Shown in pieces: positions 7,096-12,196 of a stretch of DNA of 12,196 nt. The DNA comes from Bryobacterales bacterium. Its GTDB lineage: Bacteria; Acidobacteriota; Terriglobia; Bryobacterales; Bryobacteraceae. The notes under the pieces were generated by a model that ran no database searches, had not been told where the DNA came from, and saw nothing but the letters and a program-made list of their open reading frames with translations. The position numbers were made by a program, and so were the translations under genes. The DNA lies in assembly GCA_009697495.1 (NCBI GenBank), contig SHUN01000029.1, positions 1 through 12,196 on the forward strand, written 5' to 3'. Every line of letters starts with the position of its first letter. Position 1 is the first letter of the stretch.

Positions 7096-8799
7096 ATGAA
7101 GCCCTACCTCACCAACATCGCAATCACGCTCCGGCTGATGTCCAGGGACCGCATGGCCATGTTCTTCGGCTACGTCTTCCCGCTCATTTTCTTCTTCCTA
7201 TTCGCGCAGATGATGGAGGCCGGGCAGGGCGGCGGCGTCGCCAAGCAAGTTGTCACCATGGTGCTCATCTTCGGTGTCCTCGGCAATGGCTTCTTCGGCG
7301 CCGGCATGCGCGCCGTCTCCGATCGCGAACAGAACATTCTCCGCCGCTTCAAAGTAGCGCCCACAACGGCCGCGCCGCTTCTGGTCAGTTGGCTCGTCAC
7401 CGGCTGGATTAACTACATTCCCTCCGCTTTGTTCCTAATCTCCATCGGCCACTTCGCCTATCAAATGCCCTGGCCCGAACGCCCCTTCACGCTCTTCTTT
7501 TTCATGAGCGTCGCCGTGCTCGCCTTCCGCTCGCTCGGCCTCATCATCGCCTCCGTCGTCAACGGCATGCAGGAAAGCCAGATTCTCATCCAGCTTTTTT
7601 ATCTGCCCATGCTCTTTCTAAGCGGCGCCACCTTCCCCGTCAGCGCGATGCCGCAGTGGCTGCAAATCCTCGCGCAGTTCATCCCCTCGGCCCATCTCTT
7701 CGCCGGTCTGCAAGGAATTCTGCTCCGCCAGGAAGGCCTCGAAACCCAATGGAAAAGCCTCCTCGCGCTGTTCCTCACTCTGATCGTCGGCATGTTCATT
7801 TCCGTCAAATTATTCCGCTGGGAGAAGGAGGAAAAGGTAAAGGCTTCGGCGAAACTGTGGGTCGTCGCCGCGCTCGCGCCCTTCCTGCTTCTCGGTGTCT
7901 ATCAGGCCTACAGCAAGGAAGGTCTGACTAAGGCCAAAGTCCTGCAACGCGAACTCCGCCGCAGCCGCACGCTGCTCGTTCGCGATGTCCGCCTGTTCAT
8001 CGGCGATGGCCGCGTCGTCGAACGCGGTGCCTTGCTGGTACGCGACGGCAAGATCGCGCAGATCTTCGAAGGCGATGCGCCGGACGCCAAAAAACTCAAT
8101 GCCGATCCCATCGAAGGCAGCGGCAAGACGCTACTGCCCGGCCTCATCGATGCCGATGTTCATCTCGCCGGCTCATCAAAATCCGTCGAATGGAGCCACG
8201 CGGCTTATCTTTTCTGTGGCGTCACCGCCATCCGTTCCAGCGGTGATCTCGCCGTGCTCAAAGAAAAAGTCGCCAACGGCGAGCGCCTCGCCAGCGAAAT
8301 CTTTATCATCGATAACCTGCCAACCTCGGGCCTGACAGCGCTCGAAGCCGTCAACGCGCCCAAGGCCGAACTGCTCGAAAGCAGCCTCGTCCAACAAGTC
8401 GCGCCGAAGGGTCTGCTCGATAAATTGCGCCCGCTCCTCGCCAAGGCGCCCGCCAAGGAATTGTCGCTGCCTCCTCCCAGTGCGAACAGCGTCGCCGGTT
8501 CCGGCTCTGGCCACAAATTCGTCATCCACGGCCCCGGAATTCATCGTGAACTTGTGCTGCTAGTCCAAGCTGGCCTCACGCCGAACGAAGCCCTGCAAGC
8601 CGCCACCGGTCGCGCCGCCGCCGCTCTCGGCGCGGCCAATCGGATTGGCTTCCTTAAACCCGGCATGGAAGCCAATCTCCTTCTCGTCGACGGCAATCCC
8701 CTCATCGATATCACCGCCACCGAGCGCATTTCGATGGTCGTCTTCCGCGGCGAGCGCATCGTTCGCGCCGATCTGTTTGAACACGAGGAACCACAATGA
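7096..8799 (+). CDS. ABC-2 permease fused to a shortened amidohydrolase-like domain
   Basis: A 567-residue fusion. Residues 1-240 are an ABC-2 membrane domain with six likely helices (about 21-40, 51-71, 93-118, 129-152, 162-180, 221-240), including the family stretch LFYLPMLFLSGATFP. A seventh hydrophobic segment (253-271) follows. Residues 292-562 resemble an amidohydrolase of the imidazolonepropionase type: an N-terminal beta-sandwich (VRDGKIAQIF), PGLIDADVHL (348-357), then IHRELVLLVQAGLTP and LKPGMEANLLLVDGNP. The metal-binding His-x-His is Asp354-x-His356, the catalytic Asp region reads GSGSGHKF, and the barrel between about 400 and 470 is much shorter than normal. Enzyme activity is therefore unlikely. 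The seventh helix would put this domain outside the cytoplasm, though basic residues on both sides weaken that. It pairs with the ATPase gene before it and overlaps the next gene as ATGA. Confidence 0.88.
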   Translation: MKPYLTNIAITLRLMSRDRMAMFFGYVFPLIFFFLFAQMMEAGQGGGVAKQVVTMVLIFGVLGNGFFGAGMRAVSDREQNILRRFKVAPTTAAPLLVSWLVTGWINYIPSALFLISIGHFAYQMPWPERPFTLFFFMSVAVLAFRSLGLIIASVVNGMQESQILIQLFYLPMLFLSGATFPVSAMPQWLQILAQFIPSAHLFAGLQGILLRQEGLETQWKSLLALFLTLIVGMFISVKLFRWEKEEKVKASAKLWVVAALAPFLLLGVYQAYSKEGLTKAKVLQRELRRSRTLLVRDVRLFIGDGRVVERGALLVRDGKIAQIFEGDAPDAKKLNADPIEGSGKTLLPGLIDADVHLAGSSKSVEWSHAAYLFCGVTAIRSSGDLAVLKEKVANGERLASEIFIIDNLPTSGLTALEAVNAPKAELLESSLVQQVAPKGLLDKLRPLLAKAPAKELSLPPPSANSVAGSGSGHKFVIHGPGIHRELVLLVQAGLTPNEALQAATGRAAAALGAANRIGFLKPGMEANLLLVDGNPLIDITATERISMVVFRGERIVRADLFEHEEPQ

Positions 8800-11222
8800 A
8801 GCATCTCCGTTTGATCCTGATTCTCGGAGCCATCGCCCTCGTCTCCCAGCCCATTTGGAAGCGCATCGCCGGCCGCCAGCCCGACGGAACCTATCTCCTC
8901 CCCACCGGCCAAACCGTCCGCCCCTTCGGCAAAATCATCGAAGTTAAGGACCGGCCGCTCGGCATCGCCATGTCCCCCGATGGCCGCATCGCCGCCGTCG
9001 TTACCGGCTCTAATTTCACGGACCGCGCGCTCCATCTTGTCGACATCGCCACCGCCCAACTCACCCAGACGCTCCCAATCGCCGACAGCTTCACCGGCGT
9101 CGTTTTCACCCCCGATGGCAACACGCTCTATGTCGGCGGCGGCTCCTCCAACGCCGTCCACATCTTCACTCGTACCGGCGCAAAGCCATTCGCCCGTGCC
9201 GATACCATCCCGCTCCCCAACAGCGCCCCCAGCGGCCTCGCCCTCAGCCCAGACGGCCAGTTCCTCTTCGTCGCCTGCAACCAACGCCACGCCGTCGCCC
9301 GCATCACTCTCGCAACCAAAAAAATCGATTTCTGGACCACCGGCAGCTATCCCTACACCGTCGCCATCGCCAACGGAAAACTCTTCGTCTCCAACTGGGG
9401 CGGCCGCAAACCTCTCGCCACTGACACCACCGACGGCGTCCATCCCGTCGTCGTTGATAAACGCACCGGCATCCCGTCTTCGGGAACGGTATCCGTTTTC
9501 GACATCACCACCGGCGCGCTGACCACCGAGCTCGAAGTCGGCCTCCACCCCAGCGCCCTCGCCCTCTCACCCGATCTGTCCAAGCTCTACGTCGCCAACG
9601 CCAATTCCGACACCGTCGCCCAGATCAACACCGCTACCGCGAAACTCGAACGCACTATCGCCGTGCCGCTTTATAAGAAGGCCCCGCTCGGCAGTTCCCC
9701 CAACGCATTGGCCGTTCATCCCGATGGCAAGACGCTCTTCGTCGCCAACGGCGCCAACAACGCTGTCGCCGTCGTCGATCTGCCCTCGGCGAACGTAAAG
9801 GGATTCCTCCCCGCGGGCTGGTATCCCACCGCCGTCGCCCTCACCAATGACAGCAAGCAACTCCTGATCGCCAACGGCTACGGCTTCGGCTCCGTCGCCG
9901 CTACCAAAGCCAACGGCCGCAGCTACAAAGACCGCGCCGGCGTCGTCTCCATCGTTCCGTTAACCGAACTCAACAACCTCGCCCGCCACACCGCTCAAGT
10001 TTTGAAGGACAACCGCTCCGGCCAATCGGGCAAGGGGCCAACGCCCAAACCGATCGAGCATGTCATCTACATCATCAAAGAAAACCGCACTTACGATCAG
10101 ATTTTCGGCGACATGCCCGAAGGCAACGGCGCTCCCGAACTCGCCATCTTTGGCCGCGAAGTCACGCCCAATCACCACGCCCTTGCCGAGCAGTACGCGC
10201 TCCTCGATAACTTCTATCAACCGGCCGATCAGTCCGCCCTTGGTCACCGCTGGTGTACCCAGGGCTACGCCAGCGACTGGGTGTTCAAATACAGCAACGG
10301 CCGCAACGACCAGAACCCCATGCTCTTCGCGCCCACCGAATTTATCTGGGACAACGCCCGCCGCCACGGCGTCAGCGTCCGCGCCTTCGGCGAGCGCGGT
10401 CTCAACACCGTCGAACCCAGCGCCGCCACGTGGACCGACATCTACAACGACTGGAAGCAAGGCACCCGCAAAGTCAGTATCACGCCCCGCGCCATCATCG
10501 TCGGCCTCCGTGAAATCTACTCGAGCAAAGTCCCCGCCTACGATCTCCGCATCCCCGATCAAGTGCGCGTGGACCGCTTCCTCGAAGAGTTCCACGCCGC
10601 CGAGAAAACCAACTCCGTTCCCAAGCTCAGCGTGCTGCTCCTGTCGCAGGATCACACCTCCGGCACCAGCCCCGGCTTCCCCACGCCGCGCGCCATGGTG
10701 GCCGATAACGACCTCGCGCTTGGCCGTCTGGTCGAGGCGGTTTCCAACTCAAAACTCTGGCCCAAGACCGCCATTTTCGTGGTGGAAGACGACGCCCAAT
10801 CCGGCGTCGACCACGTCGACGGTCATCGCACGGTGGCGCTAGTCATCAGCCCCTACACGCGCGGCCGCAAGACGGACAGCACCTTCTACACGACCATCAA
10901 CCTGTATAAAACCATCGAGCAGCTCCTCGGCCTTCCCCCGCAAAACCAATTCGACGTGGCCGCCGACCCGATGTTCCCGGTGTTCATGAAAACTGCCGAT
11001 GCGGCCCCGTTTAAAGCCCAGCCAAACCACATCAAGCTCGATGAAATGAATCCGCCGCTGAAGGCGCTCAAAGGCAGGATGCTCGATCTCGCCAAGGCCT
11101 CGCAAGCCATGGATCTCGACGAGCCCGACGTCGCGCCGGAGGGCCTGCTGAACCAGGCGATCTGGCACTCCGTGAAGGGGCCGGATACGCCGTATCCCGC
11201 TTTCCGAAAAAACATGCGATAG
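8796..11222 (+). CDS. YVTN beta-propeller / phospholipase C-acid phosphatase-like fusion protein
   Basis: An 808-residue protein. A hydrophobic N-terminus (LRLILILGAIALVS) acts as signal or membrane anchor. Residues about 50-400 form a YVTN/NHL-type propeller with about seven blades; repeats such as PLGIAMSPDG, FTGVVFTPDG, PSGLALSPDG and PNALAVHPDG are evenly spaced. From residue 421 the phosphoesterase domain begins with EHVIYIIKENRTYD: Glu429-Asn430-Arg431-Thr432 match the ENRS/T motif of the phospholipase C/AcpA superfamily. SQDHTSG and EDDAQSGVDHVDGHRT (664-679) supply later metal ligands. It should be an extracytoplasmic phosphomonoesterase or phosphodiesterase; its substrate is unknown. 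Its start overlaps the permease stop by 4 nt. It is the last gene of the operon: TAG at 11220-11222, with no clear terminator after it. Confidence 0.93.
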   Translation: MKHLRLILILGAIALVSQPIWKRIAGRQPDGTYLLPTGQTVRPFGKIIEVKDRPLGIAMSPDGRIAAVVTGSNFTDRALHLVDIATAQLTQTLPIADSFTGVVFTPDGNTLYVGGGSSNAVHIFTRTGAKPFARADTIPLPNSAPSGLALSPDGQFLFVACNQRHAVARITLATKKIDFWTTGSYPYTVAIANGKLFVSNWGGRKPLATDTTDGVHPVVVDKRTGIPSSGTVSVFDITTGALTTELEVGLHPSALALSPDLSKLYVANANSDTVAQINTATAKLERTIAVPLYKKAPLGSSPNALAVHPDGKTLFVANGANNAVAVVDLPSANVKGFLPAGWYPTAVALTNDSKQLLIANGYGFGSVAATKANGRSYKDRAGVVSIVPLTELNNLARHTAQVLKDNRSGQSGKGPTPKPIEHVIYIIKENRTYDQIFGDMPEGNGAPELAIFGREVTPNHHALAEQYALLDNFYQPADQSALGHRWCTQGYASDWVFKYSNGRNDQNPMLFAPTEFIWDNARRHGVSVRAFGERGLNTVEPSAATWTDIYNDWKQGTRKVSITPRAIIVGLREIYSSKVPAYDLRIPDQVRVDRFLEEFHAAEKTNSVPKLSVLLLSQDHTSGTSPGFPTPRAMVADNDLALGRLVEAVSNSKLWPKTAIFVVEDDAQSGVDHVDGHRTVALVISPYTRGRKTDSTFYTTINLYKTIEQLLGLPPQNQFDVAADPMFPVFMKTADAAPFKAQPNHIKLDEMNPPLKALKGRMLDLAKASQAMDLDEPDVAPEGLLNQAIWHSVKGPDTPYPAFRKNMR

Positions 11223-11230
11223 GACGTGCC

Positions 11231-11413
11231 CTAACGCTCGACGGCGCAAAGCCGAATGCTGATCTGCCGCGCCCGTCCAGTCCGTAATCTCAGCAGCGAG
11301 TCGGGTCTTGCCGTAATCACTTGCGCCGCGCCAATCGTTCGATAACGGCGCTCGCCGTCCACGGCATGGTCCGGAACCGTCAATGAAAGCGGGTCGTCGC
11401 GATGCCGTGGTTC
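11231..11413 (-). pseudogene. BrnT-like toxin remnant, frameshifted
   Basis: Reading leftward, one frame gives HRDDPLSLTVPDHAVDG and then ERRYRTIG (11404 to 11330). This fits the middle of BrnT ribonuclease toxins, which have a 'DPLSLTIPD-H--GEERY-TIG' core. About 11324-11271 then reads best in another frame (ASDYGKTRLAAEITDWTG), and the first frame resumes as ARQISIRL to a TAG at 11231-11233. The N-terminal half is missing and no BrnA antitoxin gene is visible. BrnT normally cleaves RNA and is neutralised by BrnA; this copy cannot make a complete protein. The similarity is judged by eye and could be wrong. It ends 8 nt from the stop of the convergent operon. Confidence 0.45.
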
Positions 11414-11427
11414 CTCTCGTGTTCAGA

Positions 11428-11850
11428 TCATGCATTGGCCGTTCGAAGCCGTTTATGCAGGACCGCTTCGGCGAGCTTTCGCTCGCGTGCGCGACCGTCC
11501 CGTAAAGCATTGGCCAATGCCAGGTACGCGTGAAAACAGGAGTCGCGCAACGCGGCAATTGGCGCCGCCTTATACAACGGGGCAAAGGAAACAGCACGCA
11601 CGTCCCCATCTGTGATGGCCCACACCGGCATAGGTTCGCTCCCCGGCGCGATCAGGCTGCGCAACGGTTCCGCCGGGTACGACGTCGGAACTCCGCGAGT
11701 CAGTTCGCCGCGTTCGGACGGAAAGATGTAGTTCAATCCATGTACCAAAAACTCTTCCACTGCCGCGATGTTCGGCCGGTGATTCAACTGGGACCCGTGG
11801 AGCAAATGGCATGTCTGCGCCCGTTTGACACAGGCGTGGACTCCAACCGC
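11428..11850 (-). pseudogene. Conserved HTH-type protein, C-terminal part, interrupted by IS3 element
   Basis: The frame from 11850 to the TGA at 11428-11430 encodes about 140 residues with the character of a real protein. It begins GVHACVKRAQTCHLL, which looks like the recognition-helix end of a winged helix-turn-helix. It continues with EEFLVHGLNYIFP, RGVPTSYPAEPL, VRAVSFAPLYKAAP and ALRDGRARERKLAE. I recall a conserved bacterial family with these blocks (VHGxxYxFP, TRGxPTS, LYxxxP, LADALRxGRARER), often encoded beside a nucleotidyltransferase gene as a toxin-antitoxin-like pair. The name and role are uncertain. Upstream, the frame meets a TGA at 11857-11859 inside the IS end, so the N-terminal helices are missing. 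The gene was most likely split by insertion of the IS3-type element. Confidence 0.6.
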
Positions 11851-12196
11851 TGCGTGTCAAGAACTTTGAGACACTCAGCGAAATCATTGAATGCGTTTTC
11901 CTTTCTGCAGGAGTCGATGAGTCGGGCTTGTTGATCCAGCCTTTTTCCGGGAACGGATTGACGACCGGAGCTTTGCGGACAAACCGTTCCGGATGAGCCA
12001 GATAGGCTGCGTCCATGATGCGTTGGCGCTGGGCTTGGCCGAAGTGAACCATGGCGGGCGTCAGTAACGCAATCCCGGAATGGCAATGTTGGTCGTTGTA
12101 CCAGGCGAAGAATTCCTGACAAAAGGCGCGGCAATCCTGAATACAGCCGAATCGATCCGGGAAGCCGGGCCTATATTTCAAAGTGCGAAACTGGCT
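11851..12196 (-). mobile_element. IS3-family insertion sequence, 3' end; runs off the window
   Basis: The element carries the end of an IS3-type transposase read leftward from the right edge. Its left boundary is placed at about 11851-11855, where the coding frame of the interrupted host gene begins and where the terminal-repeat-like TGTCAAGAACTTTGAGACA (11855-11873) lies. IS3-family elements end in TG...CA, and both 11851 (TGCG) and 11855 (TGTC) start with TG. The other end and the target duplication are outside the window. Confidence 0.65.
11855..12196 (-). CDS. IS3-family transposase (OrfB, rve integrase domain), C-terminal fragment
   Basis: The frame is open from the edge: SQFRTLKYRPGFPDRF, then CRAFCQEFFAWYNDQHCHSG, then IALLTPAMVHFGQA and HPERFVRKAP, ending at the family hallmark WINKP (about 11924-11938). 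This is the end of the DDE integrase domain; the Glu of the DDE triad and the two Asp residues lie off the edge. After WINKP the frame stays open through the IS end and into flanking DNA, reaching a stop only near 11570. The native stop has therefore been lost or shifted. The TGA at the end of GCATTCAATGA, in another frame, may be the original terminator after a small indel. The family is certain; the exact end is not. Confidence 0.8.

Larger units (their letters stand above)
3068..11222 (+). other. Probable six-gene operon
   Basis: Six genes in one direction are spaced 8, -4, 3, 1 and -4 nt apart, with two ATGA overlaps (5244-5247, 8796-8799). No internal terminator or promoter is evident. 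The only obvious upstream promoter signal is TACAAT at 3055-3060. Confidence 0.75.

Noticed and set aside
5115..7097. Open minus-strand frame of 660 codons opposite the cytochrome and ABC ATPase genes
   Set aside because: It is antisense to two genes with intact motifs, is Gly/Asp/Ala-rich and has no recognisable domain; it arises from the GC-rich codon pattern.
8541..9548. Open minus-strand frame of 335 codons opposite the permease/propeller junction
   Set aside because: Low-complexity shadow of the real genes, with no motif.
10839..11609. Minus-strand frame of 256 codons spanning the operon end and the accessory patch
   Set aside because: Most of it is antisense to the phosphoesterase; only the part around 11271-11324 matches a shifted piece of the BrnT-like remnant.
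11825..11860. Inverted pair TTGACAC / GTGTCAA beside the IS end
   Set aside because: One arm lies in the host gene's coding sequence and the other in the IS end, so the pairing is probably coincidental.

Overview
The window looks like a piece of an Acidobacteriota chromosome, probably of the Solibacter/Bryobacter type. This is inferred, not proven. The grounds are the GC-rich, strongly C-biased plus strand, a PEP-CTERM sorting tail, a PQQ dehydrogenase paired with a small cytochrome c, and a YVTN-propeller/phosphoesterase fusion protein.

Layout. Positions 1-438 hold the 3' part of a PEP-CTERM surface-protein gene whose upstream frame is broken by two stops. Positions 439-680 carry no convincing gene, only a terminator-like hairpin (472-499) and a second long hairpin (613-654). 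A HerA-like ATPase gene runs leftward (3043 to 681) but is split by a -1 frame change at about 2816-2822. Only 24 bp separate it from a divergent gene, and two overlapping -10 hexamers there sit symmetrically, each 7 nt from its ATG.

Positions 3068-11222 form one tightly packed rightward operon of six genes, with gaps of 8, -4, 3, 1 and -4 nt. In order they are: a DJ-1/PfpI-family protein; an exported PQQ alcohol dehydrogenase with an Asp-x-Asp motif typical of lanthanide enzymes; a diheme cytochrome c whose first haem site is CX4CH; an ABC ATPase; an ABC-2 permease fused to a shortened, probably inactive amidohydrolase-like domain; and a seven-bladed YVTN propeller fused to a phospholipase-C/acid-phosphatase-like domain. 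A plausible reading is periplasmic alcohol oxidation passing electrons to the cytochrome, combined with an export system and an extracytoplasmic phosphoesterase. What the exporter carries cannot be read from the sequence. A four-copy 15-bp tandem repeat followed by a palindromic module lies at the dehydrogenase/cytochrome junction and is translated as a Pro/Ala/His-rich extension of the cytochrome.

Positions 11223-12196 are a decayed accessory patch on the minus strand: a frameshifted BrnT-toxin-like remnant, the C-terminal part of a conserved helix-turn-helix-type gene, and the 3' end of an IS3-family element that appears to have inserted into that gene. The transposase runs off the right edge.

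The most interesting items are the permease-amidohydrolase fusion within its operon, the symmetric divergent leaderless promoter, the frame change in the HerA-like gene at a TTTCCCG heptamer, and the IS-split regulator gene.
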